This document shows, piece by piece, positions 26,165 to 38,549 of a stretch of DNA of 64,000 bases. Under the pieces are notes generated by a model. The model saw only the letters and a list, made by a program, of their open reading frames with translations, ran no database searches and was not told the origin of the DNA. This DNA comes from Rhipicephalus microplus (taxonomy: Eukaryota > Arthropoda > Arachnida > Ixodida > Ixodidae): NCBI RefSeq assembly GCF_043290135.1, contig NC_134701.1:6850001-6914000 (forward strand), read 5' to 3'. The first letter of the stretch is position 1. Each line of letters opens with the position of its first letter. Position numbers and translations under genes: made by a program.

Positions 26165-26238
26165 GTCTCCGTGGCGCAATTGGCTAGCGCGATCGGCTGT
26201 AAACCGAAAGGTTGGAGGTACGAGCCTACTCAGTGGAG
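26165..26238 (+). pseudogene. tRNA-derived unit with anticodon GTA (Tyr)
   Basis: The anticodon loop is CTGTAAA, so bases 26199-26201 read GTA instead of GTT. The same change is at 3904, 6857, 8926, 18076, 20145, 23687 and 25020, and at further copies near 29452, 30624, 37404, 44339 and 58933. The rest of the unit remains Asn-like, with a poor T stem (GGAGG/CTACT). Confidence 0.7.
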
Positions 26239-28374
26239 GTGCGGCGCTTTTTTTTCTTTGGGCTGATAGCTTTGAAGATATGTTCTGATGGTGGTGAGAG
26301 TGGAGCAGGACTGTCTCCGTGGCGCAATCGGCTAACGCATTCGGCTGTTAACCGAAAGGTTGGAGGTACGAGCCCTCCCGGGAGTGGTGTGTTGCTTGTT
26401 TAATTTTGGGCTGATAGCTTTGAAGATATGTTCTGATGGTGGTGAGAGTAGAGCACGACTGTCTCCGTGGCGCAATGGGCTAGCGCGATCGGCTGTTAAC
26501 CGAAAGGTTTGAGGTACGAGCCCACCCGGTGGTGGTGCGGCGCTTTTTTTTCTTTGGGCTGATAGCTTTGAAGATATGTTCTGATGGTGGTGAGAGTAGA
26601 GAACGACTGTCTCCATGGCGCAATGGGCTATTCAATCGGCTGTTAACTGAAAGGTTTGAGTTTCGAGCCCTTGCGCGAGTGGTGTGTTGCTTTTTTTATT
26701 TTGGGCTGATAGCTTTGAAGATATGTAATGATGGTGGTGAGAGTAGAGCACGACTGTCTCCGTGGCGCAATTGGCTAGCGCGATCGGCTGTTAACCGAAA
26801 GGTTGGAGGTACGAGCCCACCCGGTGGTGGTGCGGCGCTTTTTTTTCTTTGGGCTAATAGCTTTGAAGATATGTTCTGATGGTGGTGAGAGTGGAGGACG
26901 ACTGTCTCCATGGCGCAATTGGCTATTCGATCGGCTGTTAACTGAAAGAATTGAGGTTCGAGCCCTTCCGGGAGTGGTGCGGCGCTTTTTTTTCTTTGGG
27001 CTGATAGCTCTGAAGAAATCTTCTGACGGTGGTGAGAGTGAAGCACGACTGTCTTCGTGGCGCAATTGGCTATGCGATTGGCTGTTAACTGAAAGGTTGG
27101 AGGTTCGAGCCCTCCCGGGAGTGGTGTGTTGCTTTTTTTTCTTTGGGCTGATAGCTTTGAAGATATGTTCTGATGGTGGTGAGAGTGGAGCAGGACTGTC
27201 TCCGTGGCGCAATTGGCTAGCGCGATTGGCTGTTAACCGAAAGGTTGGAGGTACGAGCCCTCCCGGGAGTGGTGTGTTGCTTTTTTTATTTCGGCCTGAA
27301 AGCTATGAAGATATGTTCTGATGCTGGTGAGAGTGGAGCCCGACTCTCCGTGGCGCAATCTGCTAGCGCGATCGGCTGTTAACCGAAAGGTTGGAGGTAC
27401 GAGCCCACGCAGTGGTGGTGCGGCGCCTTTTTTTTCTTTGGGCTGGTAGCTTTGAAGATATGTTCTGATGGTGGTGAGAGTGGAGCACGACTGTCTCCGT
27501 GGCGCAATAGGCTATTCGATCGGCTGTTAACTGAAAGGTTGGATGTTCGAGCCCTCCCGGGAGTAGTGTGTTGCTTTTTTTTGGGCTGATAGCTTCGAAG
27601 ATATGTTCTGATGGTGGTGAGAGTGGAGCAGGACTGTCTCCGTGGCGCAATTGGCTGCCGCGATCGGCTGTTAACCGAAAGGTTGGAGGTGCGAGCCTAC
27701 CCGGTGGAGGTGCGGCGCTTTTTTTTCTTTGGGCTGATAGCTTTGAAGATATGTTCTGATGGTGGTGAGAGTGGAGCACGACTGTCTCCGTGGCGCAATA
27801 GGCTATTCGATCGGCTGTTAACTGAAAGGTTGGATGTTCGAGCCCTCCCGGGAGTAGTGTGTTGCTTTTTTTTCTTTGGGCTGATAGCTTCGAAGATATG
27901 TTCTGATGGTGGTGAGAGTGGAGCAGGACTGTCTCCGTGGCGCAATTGGCTGCCGCGATCAGCTGTTAACCGAAAGGTTGGAGGTGCGAGCCTACCCGGT
28001 GGAGGTGCGGCGCTTTTTTTTCTTTGGGCTGATAGCTTTGAAGATATATTCTGATGGTGGTGAGAGTGGAGCACGACTGTCTCCGTGGCGCAATCGGCTA
28101 ACGCGATCGGCGGTTAACCGAAAGGTTGGAGGTACGAGCCCTCCCGGGAGTGGTGTGTAGCTTTTCTTATTTTGGGCTGATAGCTTTGAAGATATGTTCT
28201 GATGGTGGTGAGAGTGGAGCACGACTGTCTCCGTGGCGCAATTGGCTAGCGCGATCGGCTGTTAACCGAGAGGTTGGAAGTTGGAGCCCACCCGGTGGTG
28301 GTGCGGCGATTTTTTTCCTTTTGGCTGATAGCTCTGAAGAAATGTTCTGACGGTGGTGAGAGTGGAGCACGACT

Positions 28375-28446
28375 GTCTCCATGGCGCAATTGGCTATGCG
28401 ATCGGCTGTCAACTGAAAGGTTGGAGGTTCGAGTACTGCGGGAGTG
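28375..28446 (+). pseudogene. tRNA-derived unit with anticodon GTC (Asp)
   Basis: The anticodon loop is CTGTCAA (GTC at 28408-28410). The D arm is shortened (CTATGCGATCGG) and the T arm broken (TTCGAGTACTGCGGG). Other copies lie at 5969, 8038 and 17187, and near 19257, 23982, 33421, 36220, 41237, 41827, 43153, 48171, 48771, 56568, 57600, 60415 and 62772. Confidence 0.7.
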
Positions 28447-29261
28447 GTGTATTGCTTTTTTTTTCTTTGGGCTGATAGCTTTGAAGATGTGTTCTGATGG
28501 TGGTAAGAGTGGAGCACGACTGTCTCCGTGGCGCAATTGGCTAGCGCTATCGGCTGTTAACCGAAAGGTTGGAGGTTCGGGCCCACCTGGTGGTGGTGCG
28601 GCGCTTTTTTTTCTTTGGGCTGATAGCTTTGAAGATATGTTCTGATGGTGGTGAGAGTGGAGCACGACTGTCTCCGTGGCGCAATTGGCTAGCGCGATCG
28701 GCTGTTAACCAAAAGGTTGGAGGTACGAGCCCACCCTGTGGTGGTGCGGCGCTTTTTTTTCTTTGGGCTGATAGCTTTGAAGATAGGTTCTGATGGTGGT
28801 GAGAGTGGAGCAGGACTGTCTCCGTGGCGCAATCGGCTAACGCGATCGGCTGTTAACCGAAAGGTTGGAGGTACGAGCCCTCCCGGGAGTGGTGTGTTGC
28901 TTTTTTATTTTGGGCTGATAGCTTCGAAGATATGTTCTGATGGTGGTGAGAGTGTAGCACGACTGTCTCCGTGGCGCAATTTGCTAGCGCGATCGGCTGT
29001 TAACCGAAAGGTTGGAGGTACGAGCCCACCTGGTGGTGGTGCGGCGCTTTTTTTTTCTTTGGGCTGATAGCTTTGAAGATATGTTCTGATGGTGGTGAGA
29101 GTGGAGCACGACTGTCTCCATGGCGCAATTGGCTATTCGATCGGGCTGTTAACTGAAAGGTTTGAGGTTCGAGCCCTTCCGGGAGTGGTGTGTTGCTTTT
29201 TTTATTTTGGGCTGATAGCTTTGAAGATATGTAATGATGGTGGTGAGTGTGGAGCACGACT

Positions 29262-29335
29262 GTCTCCGTGGCGCAATTGGCTAGCGCGATCGGCTGTTAA
29301 CCGAAAGGTTGGAGGTTCGAGCCCTCCCGGGAGTG
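29262..29335 (+). tRNA. tRNA-Asn(GTT)-like unit
   Basis: Duplicate of the 24838 unit in the second 4.42-kb copy (offset 4,424), unchanged. Confidence 0.58.
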
Positions 29336-30440
29336 GTGTGTTGCTTTTTTTATTTTGGGCTGATAGCTTTGAAAATATGTTCTGATGGTGGTGAGTGTGG
29401 AGCAGGACTGTCTCCGTGGCGCAATTGGCTAGCGCGATCGGCTGTAAACCGAAAGGTTGGAGGTACGAGCCCACCCGGTGGTGGTGCGGCGCTTTTTTTC
29501 TTTGGGCTGATAGCTCTGAAGAAATGTTCTGACGGTGGTGAGATTGGAGCACGACTGTCTCCGTGGCGCATTTGGCTAGCGCGATCGGCTGTTAACCGAA
29601 AGGTTGGAGGTACGAGCCCTCCCGGGAGTGGTGTGTTGCTTTTTTTATTTCGGCCTGAAAGCTATGAAGATATGTTCTGATGCTGGTGAGAGTGGAGCCC
29701 GACTCTCCGTGGCGCAATCTGCTAGCGCGATCGGCTGTTAACCGAAACGTTGGAGGTACGAGCCCACCCGGTGGTGGTGCGGCGCTTTTTTTTCTTTGGG
29801 CTGATAGCTTTGAAGATATGTTCTGATGGTGGTGAGAGTGGAGCAGGACTGTCTTCGTGGCGCAATTGGCTATGCGATCGGCTGTTAACTGAAAGGTTGG
29901 AGGTTCGAGCCCTCCCGGGAGTGGTGTGTTGCTTTTTTTTCTTTGGGCTGATAGCTTTGAAGATATGTTCTGATGGTGGTGAGAGTGGAGCAGGACTGTC
30001 TCCGTGGCGCAATTGGCTAGCGCGATCGGCTGTTAACCGAAAGGTTGGAGGTACGAGCCCACCCGGTGGTGGTGCGGCGCTTTTTTTTCTTTGGGCTAAT
30101 AGCTTTGAAGATATGTTCTGATGGTGGTGAGAGTGGAGGACGACTGTCTCCATGGCGCAATTGGCTATTCGATCGGCTGTTAACTGAAAGAATTGAGGTT
30201 CGAGCCCTTCCGGGAGTGGTGCGGCGCTTTTTTTTCTTTGGGCTGATAGCTCTGAAGAAATCTTCTGACGTTGGTGAGAGTGAAGCACGACTGTCTTCGT
30301 GGCGCAATTGGCTATGCGATCGGGCTGTTAACTGAAAGGTTTGAGGTTCGAGCCCTTCCGGGAGTGGTGTGTTGCTTTTTTTATTTTGGGCTGATAGCTT
30401 TGAAGATATGTAATGATGGTGGTGAGTGTGGAGCACGACT

Positions 30441-30514
30441 GTCTCCGTGGCGCAATTGGCTAGCGCGATCGGCTGTTAACCGAAAGGTTGGAGGTTCGAG
30501 CCCTCCCGGGAGTG
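30441..30514 (+). tRNA. tRNA-Asn(GTT)-like unit
   Basis: Duplicate of the 26017 unit (offset 4,424), unchanged. Confidence 0.58.
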
Positions 30515-31032
30515 GTGTGTTGCTTTTTTTATTTTGGGCTGATAGCTTTGAAAATATGTTCTGATGGTGGTGAGTGTGGAGCAGGACTGTCTCCGTGGCG
30601 CAATTGGCTAGCGCGATCGGCTGTAAACCGAAAGGTTGGAGGTACGAGCCTACTCAGTGGAGGTGCGGCGCTTTTTTTTCTTTGGGCTGATAGCTTTGAA
30701 GATATGTTCTGATGGTGGTGAGAGTGGAGCAGGACTGTCTCCGTGGCGCAATCGGCTAACGCGATCGGCTGTTAACCGAAAGGTTGGAGGTACGAGCCCT
30801 CCCGGGAGTGGTGTGTTGCTTGTTTAATTTTGGGCTGATAGCTTTGAAGATATGTTCTGATGGTGGTGAGAGTAGAGCACGATTGTCTCCGTGGCGCAAT
30901 GGGCTAGCGCGATCGGCTGTTAACCGAAAGGTTTGAGGTACGAGCCCACCCGGTGGTGGTGCGGCGCTTTTTTTTCTTTGGGCTGATAGCTTTGAAGATA
31001 TGTTCTGATGGTGGTGAGAGTAGAGCACGACT

Positions 31033-31105
31033 GTCTCCATGGCGCAATGGGCTATTCAATCGGCTGTTAACTGAAAGGTTTGAGTTTCGAGCCCTTGCGC
31101 GAGTG
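31033..31105 (+). pseudogene. tRNA-Asn-derived unit, CAATGGGCTATTCAATC subfamily
   Basis: D arm altered (GGGCTATTCAATCGG), T arm TTGAGTTTCGAGCC, and the 3' edge CTTGCGCGAGTG instead of CTTCCGGGAGTG. Recurs near 1657, 7269, 9338, 10077, 12131, 26610, 37820, 44756 and 59350. Confidence 0.65.
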
Positions 31106-34100
31106 GTGTGTTGCTTTTTTTATTTTGGGCTGATAGCTTTGAAGATATGTAATGATGGTGGTGAGAGTGGAGCACGACTGTCTCCGTGGCGCAATTGGCT
31201 AGCGCGATCGGCTGTTAACCGAAAGGTTGGAGGTACGAGCCCACCCGGTGGTGGTGCGGCGCTTTTTTTTCTTTGGGCTAATAGCTTTGAAGATATGTTC
31301 TGATGGTGGTGAGAGTGGAGGACGACTGTCTCCATGGCGCAATTGGCTATTCGATCGGCTGTTAACTGAAAGAATTGAGGTTCGAGCCCTTCCGGGAGTG
31401 GTGCGGCGCTTTTTTTTCTTTGGGCTGGTAGCTCTGAAGAAATCTTCTGACGGTGGTGAGAGTGAAGCACGACTGTCTTCGTGGCGCAATTGGCTATGCG
31501 ATTGGCTGTTAACTGAAAGGTTGGAGGTTCGAGCCCTCCCGGGAGTGGTGTGTTGCTTTTTTTTCTTTGGGCTGATAGCTTTGAAGATATGTTCTGATGG
31601 TGGTGAGAGTGGAGCAGGACTGTCTCCGTGGCGCAATTGGCTAGCGCGATTGGCTGTTAACCGAAAGGTTGGAGGTACGAGCCCTCCCGGGAGTGGTGTG
31701 TTGCTTTTTTTATTTCGGCCTGAAAGCTATGAAGATATGTTCTGATGCTGGTGAGAGTGGAGCCCGACTCTCCGTGGCGCAATCTGCTAGCGCGATCGGC
31801 TGTTAACCGAAAGGTTGGAGGTACGAGCCCACGCAGTGGTGGTGCGGCGCCTTTTTTTTCTTTGGGCTGGTAGCTTTGAAGATATGTTCTGATGGTGGTG
31901 AGAGTGGAGCACGACTGTCTCCGTGGCGCAATAGGCTATTCGATCGGCTGTTAACTGAAAGGTTGGATGTTCGAGCCCTCCCGGGAGTAGTGTGTTGCTT
32001 TTTTTGGGCTGATAGCTTCGAAGATATGTTCTGATGATGGTGAGAGTGGAGCAGGACTGTCTCCGTGGCGCAATTGGCTGCCGCGATCGGCTGTTAACCG
32101 AAAGGTTGGAGGTGCGAGCCTACCCGGTGGAGGTGCGGCGCTTTTTTTTCTTTGGGCTGATAGCTTTGAAGATATGTTCTGATGGTGGTGAGAGTGGAGC
32201 ACGACTGTCTCCGTGGCGCAATAGGCTATTCGATCGGCTGTTAACTGAAAGGTTGGATGTTCGAGCCCTCCCGGGAGTAGTGTGTTGCTTTTTTTTCTTT
32301 GGGCTGATAGCTTCGAAGATATGTTCTGATGGTGGTGAGAGTGGAGCAGGACTGTCTCCGTGGCGCAATTGGCTGCCGCGATCGGCTGTTAACCGAAAGG
32401 TTGGAGGTGCGAGCCTACCCGGTGGAGGTGCGGCGCTTTTTTTTCTTTGGGCTGATAGCTTTGAAGATATATTCTGATGGTGGTGAGAGTGGAGCACGAC
32501 TGTCTCCGTGGCGCAATCGGCTAACGCGATCGGCGGTTAACCGAAAGGTTGGAGGTACGAGCCCTCCCGGGAGTGGTGTGTAGCTTTTCTTATTTTGGGC
32601 TGATAGCTTTGAAGATATGTTCTGATGGTGGTGAGAGTGGAGCACGACTGTCTCCGTGGCGCAATTGGCTAGCGCGATCGGCTGTTAACCGAAAGGTTGG
32701 AGGTACGAGCCCGCCCGGTGGTGGTGCGGCTCTTTTTTTTCTTTGGGCTGATAGCTTTGAAGATATGTTCTGATGGTGGTGAGAGTGGAGCACGACTGTC
32801 TCCATGGCGCAATTGGCTATTCGATCGGCTGTTAACTGAAAGGTTTGAGGTTCGAGCCCTTCCGGGAGTGTTGTGTTGCTTTTTTTATTTTGGGCTGATA
32901 GCTTTGAAGATATGTAATGATGGTGGTGAGAGTGGATCACGACTGTCTCTGTGGCGCAATTGGCTAGCGCGATCGGCGGTTAACCGAAATGTTGGAGGTT
33001 CGAGCCCTCCCGGGAGTGGTGTGTTGCTTTTTTTATTTTGGGCTGATAGCTTTGAAAATATGTTCTGATGGTGGTGAGTGTGGAGCAGGACTGTCTCCGT
33101 GGCGCAATTGGCTAGCGCGATCGGCTGTTAACCGAAAGGTTGGAGGTACGAGCCTACCCGGTGGAGGTGCGGCGCTTTTTTTTCTTTGGGCTGATAGCTT
33201 TGAAGTTATGTTCTGATGGTGGTGAGAGTGGAGCACGACTGTCTCCGTGGCGCAATTCGCTAGCGCGATCAGCTGTTAACCGAGAGGTTGGAAGTTGGAG
33301 CCCACCCGGTGGTGGTGCGGCGATTTTTTTCCTTTTGGCTGATAGCTCTGAAGAAATGTTCTGACGGTGGTGAGAGTGGAGCACGACTGTCTCCATGGCG
33401 CAATTGGCTATGCGATCGGCTGTCAACTGAAAGGTTGGAGGTTCGAGTACTGCGGGAGTGGTGTATTGCTTTTTTTTCTTTGGGCTGATAGCTTTGAAGA
33501 TGTGTTCTGATGGTGGTAAGAGTGGAGCACGACTGTCTCCGTGGCGCAATTGGCTAGCGCTATCGGCTGTTAACCGAAAGGTTGGAGGTTCGGGCCCACC
33601 TGGTGGTGGTGCGGCGCTTTTTTTTCTTTGGGCTGATAGCTTTGAAGATATGTTCTGATGGTGGTGAGAGTGGAGCAGGACTGTCTCCCTGGCGCAATCG
33701 GCTAACGCGATCGGCTGTTAACCGAAAGGTTGGAGGTACGAGCCCTCCCGGGAGTGGTGTGTTGCTTTTTTATTTTGGGCTGATAGCTTCGAAGATATGT
33801 TCTGATGGTGGTGAGAGTGGAGCACGACTGTCTCCGTGGCGCAATTGGCTCGCGCGATCGGCTGTTAACCGAAAGGTTGGAGGTACGAGCCCACCCGGTG
33901 GTGGTGCGGCACTTTTTTTTCTTTGGGCTAATAGCTTTGAAGATATGTTCTGATGATGGTGAGAGTGGAGCACGACTGTCTCAATGGCGCAATTGGCTAT
34001 TCGATCGGCTGTTAACTGAAAGAATTGAGGTTCGAGCCCTTCCGGGAGTGGTGCGGCGCTTTTTTTTCTTTGGGCTGATAGCTCTGAAGAAATCTTCTGA

Positions 34101-34860
34101 CGGTGGTGAGAGTGAAGCACGACTGTCTTCGTGGCGCAATTGGCTATGCGATCGGCTGTTACCTGAAAGGTTGGAGGTTCGAGCCCTCCCGGGAGTGGTG
34201 TGTTGCTTTTTTTTCTTTGGGCTGATAGCTTTCAAAATATGTTCTGATGGTGGTGAGTGTGCAGCAGGACTGTCTTCGTGAAGCAATTGGCTAGCGCGAT
34301 CGGCTGTTAACCGAAAGGTTGGAGGTACGAGCCCACCCGGTGGAGGTGCGGCGCTTTTTTTTCTTTGGGCTGATAGCTCTGAAGAAATGTTCTGACGGTG
34401 GTGTGAGTGGAGCACGACTGTCTCCGCGGCGCAATTGGCTAGCGCGATCGGCTGTTAACCGAAAGGTTGGAGGTTCGAGCCCTCCCGGGAGTGGTGTGTT
34501 GCTTTTTTTTCTTTGGGCTGATAGCTTTGAAGATATGTTCTGATGGTGGTGAGAGTGGAGCAGGACTGTCTCCGTGGCGCAATTGGCTAGCGCGATTGGC
34601 TGTTAACCGAAAGGTTGGAAGTACGAGCCCACCCGGTGGTGGTGCGGCGCTTTTTTTCTTTGGGCTGATAGCTCTGAAGAAATGTTCTGACGGTGGTGAG
34701 AGTGGAGCACGACTGTCTCCGTGGCGCATTTGGCTAGCGCGATCGGCTGTTAACCGAAAGGTTGGAGGTACGAGCCCTCCCGGGAGTGGTGTGTTGCTTT
34801 TTTATTTCGGCCTGAAAGCTATGAAGATGTGTTCTGATGCTGGTGAGAGTGGAGCCCGAC

Positions 34861-34933
34861 TCTCCGTGGCGCAATCTGCTAGCGCGATCGGCTGTTAACC
34901 GAAAGGTTGGAGGTACGAGCCCACGCAGTGGTG
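34861..34933 (+). pseudogene. tRNA-Asn-derived unit with a 2-nt deletion at its 5' end
   Basis: GCCCGACTCTCCG replaces GCACGACTGTCTCCG, removing about tRNA nucleotide 1 and its neighbour. It always follows a spacer with CGGCCTGAAAGCTATGAAG. Further copies lie near 22617, 25277, 27344, 29700, 31767, 39430, 46375, 55201 and 61409. Confidence 0.65.
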
Positions 34934-35447
34934 GTGCGGCGCCTTTTTTTTTCTTTGGGCTGGTAGCTTTGAAGATATGTTCTGATGGTGGTGAGAGTGG
35001 AGCACGACTGTCTCCGTGGCGCAATAGGCTATTTGATCGGCTGTTAACTGAAAGGTTGGATGTTCGAGCCCTCCCGGGAGTAGTGTGTTGCTTTTTTTGG
35101 GGCTGATAGCTTCGAAGATATGTTCTGATGGTGGTGAGAGTGGAGCAGGACTGTCTCCGTGGCGCAATTGGCTGCCGCGATCGGCTGTTAACCGAAAGGT
35201 TGGAGGTGCGAGCCTACCCGGTGGAGGTGCGGCGTTTTTTTTCTTTGGGCTGATAGCTTTGAAGATATGTTCTGATGGTGGTGAGAGTGGAGCACGACTG
35301 TCTCCGTGGCGCAATCGGCTAACGCGATCGGCTGTTAACCGAAAGGTTGGAGGTACGAGCCCTCCCGGGAGTGGTGTGTTGCTTTTTTTATTTTGGGCTG
35401 ATAGCTTTGAAGATATGTTCTGATGGTGGTGAGAGTGGAGCACGACT

Positions 35448-35521
35448 GTCTCCGTGGCGCAATTGGCTAGCGCGATCGGCTGTTAACCGAAAGGTTGGAG
35501 GTACGAGCCCACCCGGTGGTG
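35448..35521 (+). pseudogene. tRNA-Asn(GTT)-derived unit, common TACGAGC form
   Basis: Represents a very common unit class. The T loop reads TACGAGC, so the invariant T55 of a tRNA and of the B box is A. A51 faces A63 in the T stem, and the 3' acceptor strand CGGTGGT pairs poorly with GTCTCCG. Confidence 0.6.
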
Positions 35522-35595
35522 GTGCGGTGCTTTTTTTTCTTTGGGCTGATAGCTTTGAAGATATGTTCTGATGGTGGTGAGAGTGGAGCACGACT

Positions 35596-35668
35596 GTCTC
35601 CATGGCGCAATTGGCTATTCGATCGGCTGTTAACTGAAAGGTTTGAGGTTCGAGCCCTTCCGGGAGTG
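35596..35668 (+). pseudogene. tRNA-Asn-derived unit, CATGG/TATTCG subfamily
   Basis: Starts GTCTCCATGG and has CTATTCGATCGG in place of CTAGCGCGATCGG, which destroys the D stem. The anticodon arm has AACTG for AACCG and the T stem is TGAGG/CCTTC. The B box TTC is intact. Frequent throughout the array. Confidence 0.65.
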
Positions 35669-38549
35669 TTGTGTTGCTTTTTTTATTTTGGGCTGATAGC
35701 TTTGAAGATATGTAATGATGGTGGTGAGAGTGGAGCACGACTGTCTCTGTGGCGCAATTGGCTAGCGCGATCGGCGGTTAACCGAAAGGTTGGAGGTTCG
35801 GGCCCTCCCGGGAGTGGTGTGTTGCTTTTTTTATTTTGGGCTGATAGCTTTGAAAATATGTTCTGATGGTGGTGAGTGTGGAGCAGGACTGTCTCCGTGG
35901 CGCAATTGGCTAGCGCGATCGGCTGTTAACCGAAAGGTTGGAGGTACGAGCCTACCCGGTGGAGGTGCGGCGCTTTTTTTTCTTTGGGCTGATAGCTTTG
36001 AAGACATGTTCTGATGGTGGTGAGAGTGGAGCACGACTGTCTCCGTGGCGCAATTGGCTAGCGCGATCGGCTGTTAACCGAGAGGTTGGAAGTTGGAGCC
36101 CACCCGGTGGTGGTGCGGCGATTTTTTTCCTTTTGGCTGATAGCTCTGAAGAAATGTTCTGACGGTGGTGAGAGTGGAGCACGACTGTCTCCATGGCGCA
36201 ATTGGCTATGTGATCGGCTGTCAACTGAAAGGTTGGAGGTTCGAGTCCCGCGGGAGTGGTGTATTGCTTTTTTTCTTTGGGCTGATAGCTTTGAAGATGT
36301 GTTCTGATGGTGGTAAGAGTGGAGGACGACTGTCTCCGTGGCGCAATTGGCTAGCGCTATCGGCTGTTAACCGAAAGGTTGGAGGTTCGGGCCCACCTGG
36401 TGGTGGTGCGGCGCTTTTTTTTCTTTGAGCTGATAGCTTTGAAGATATGTTCTGATGGTGGTGAGAGTGGAGCACGACTGTCTCCGTGGCGCAATTGGCT
36501 AGCGCGATCGGCTGTTAACCGAAAGGTTGGAGGTACGAGCCCACCCGGTGGTGGTGCGGCGCTTTTTTTTCTTTGGGCTGATAGCTTTGAAGATATGTTC
36601 TGATGGTGGTGAGAGTGGAGCAGGACTGTCTCCGTGGCGCAATCGGCTAACGCGATCGGCTGTTAACCGAAAGGTTGGAGGTACGAGCCCTCCCGGGAGT
36701 GGCGTGTTGCTTTTTTTATTTTGGGCTGATAGCTTTGAAGTTATGTTCTGATGGTGGTGAGAGTGGAGCACGACTGTCTCCGTGGCGCAATTGGCTAGCG
36801 CGATCGGCTGTTAACCGAAAGGTTGGAGGTACGAGCCCACCCGGTGGTGGTGCGCCGCTTTTTTTTCTTTGGGCTGATAGCTTTGAAGATATGTTCTGAT
36901 GGTGGTGAGAGTGGAGCAGGACTGTCTCCGTGGCGCAATCGGCTAACGCGATCGGCTGTTAACCGAAAGGTTGGAGGTACGAGCCCTCCCGGGAGTGGTG
37001 TGTTGCTTTTTTTATTTTGGGCTGATAGCTTCGAAGATATGTTCTGATGGTGGTGAGAGTGTAGCACGACTGTCTCCGTGGCGCAATTTGCTAGCGCGAT
37101 CGGCTGTTAACCGAAAGGTTGGAGGTACGAACCGACCTGGTGGTGGTGCGGCGCTTTTTTTTTCTTTGGGCTGATAGCATTGAAGATATGTTCTGATGGT
37201 GGTGAGAGTGGAGCACGACTGTCTCCATGGCGCAATTGGCTATTCGATCGGGCTGTTAACTGAAAGGTTTGAGGTTCGAGCCCTTCCGGGAGTGGTGTGT
37301 TGCTGTTTTTATTTTGGGCTGATAGCTTTGAAAATATGTTCTGATGGTGGTGAGTGTGGAGCAGGACTGTCTCCGTGGCGCAATTGGCTAGCGCGATCGG
37401 CTGTAAACCGAAAGGTTGGAGGTACGAGCCTACTCAGTGGAGGTGCGGCGCTTTTTTTACTTTGGGCTGATAGCTTTGAAGATATGTTCTGATGGTGGTG
37501 AGAGTGGAGCAGGACTGTCTCCGTGGCGCAATCGGCTAACGCGATCGGCTGTTAACCGAAAGGTTGGAGGTACGAGCCCTCCCGGGAGTGGTGTGTTGCT
37601 TGTTTTATTATGGGCTGATAGCTTTGAAGATATGTTCTGATGGTGGTGAGAGTAGAGCACGACTGTCTCCGTGGCGCAATGGGCTAGCGCGATCGGCTGT
37701 TAACCGAAAGGTTTGAGGTACGAGCCCACCCGGTGGTGGTGCGGCGCTTTTTTTTCTTTGGGCTGATAGCTTTGAAGATATGTTCTGATGGTGGTGAGAG
37801 TAGAGCACGACTGTCTCCATGGCGCAATGGGCTATTCAATCGGCTGTTAACTGAAAGGTTTGAGTTTCGAGCCCTTGCGCGAGTGGTGTGTTGCTTTTTT
37901 TATTTTGGGCTGATAGCTTTGAAGATATGTAATGATGGTGGTGAGAGTGGAGCACGACTGTCTCCGTGGCGCAATTGGCTAGCGCGATCGGCTGTTAACC
38001 GAAAGGTTGGAGGTACGAGCCCACCCGGTGGTGGTGCGGCGCTTTTTTTTCTTTGGGCTGATAGCTTTGAAGATATGTTCTGATGGTGGTGAGAGTGGAG
38101 CACGACTGTCTCCATGGCGCAATTGGCTATTCGATCGGCTGTTAACTGAAAGAATTGAGGTTCGAGCCCTTCCGGGAGTGGTGCGGCGCTTTTTTTTCTT
38201 TGGGCTGATAGCTTTGAAGAAATGTTCTGATGGTGGTGAGAGTTGAGCACGTCTGTCTCCGTGGCGCAATTGGCTAGCGCGGTCGGCTGTTAACCGAAAG
38301 GTTGGAGGTTCGAACCCTCCCGGGAGTGGTGTGTTGCTTTTTTTATTTTTTGCTGATAGCTTTGAAAATATGTTTAATGGTGGTGAGTGTGGAGCAGGAC
38401 TGTCTCCGTGACGCAATTGGCTAGCTCGATCGGCTGTTAACCGAAAGGTTGGAGGTACGAGCCCACCCGGTGGAGGTGCGGCGCTTTTTTTTCTTTGGAC
38501 TGATAGCTTTGAAGATATGTCCTGATGGTGGTGAGAGTGGAGCACGACT

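Larger units (their letters stand above)
23755..28180 (+). repeat. 4.42-kb higher-order repeat, copy 1
   Basis: Thirty units whose variant order recurs 4,423-4,426 bp downstream. Examples are the GATGCTGGTG spacer at 25255 and 29679, and the CAAACTTCT-like GAAATCTTCTGACGG at about 25835 and 30259. Edges are approximate. Confidence 0.8.
28181..32605 (+). repeat. 4.42-kb higher-order repeat, copy 2
   Basis: Tandem copy of 23755-28180. Few differences are visible, for example GATAGGTTC at about 28782 against GATATGTTC. Confidence 0.8.
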
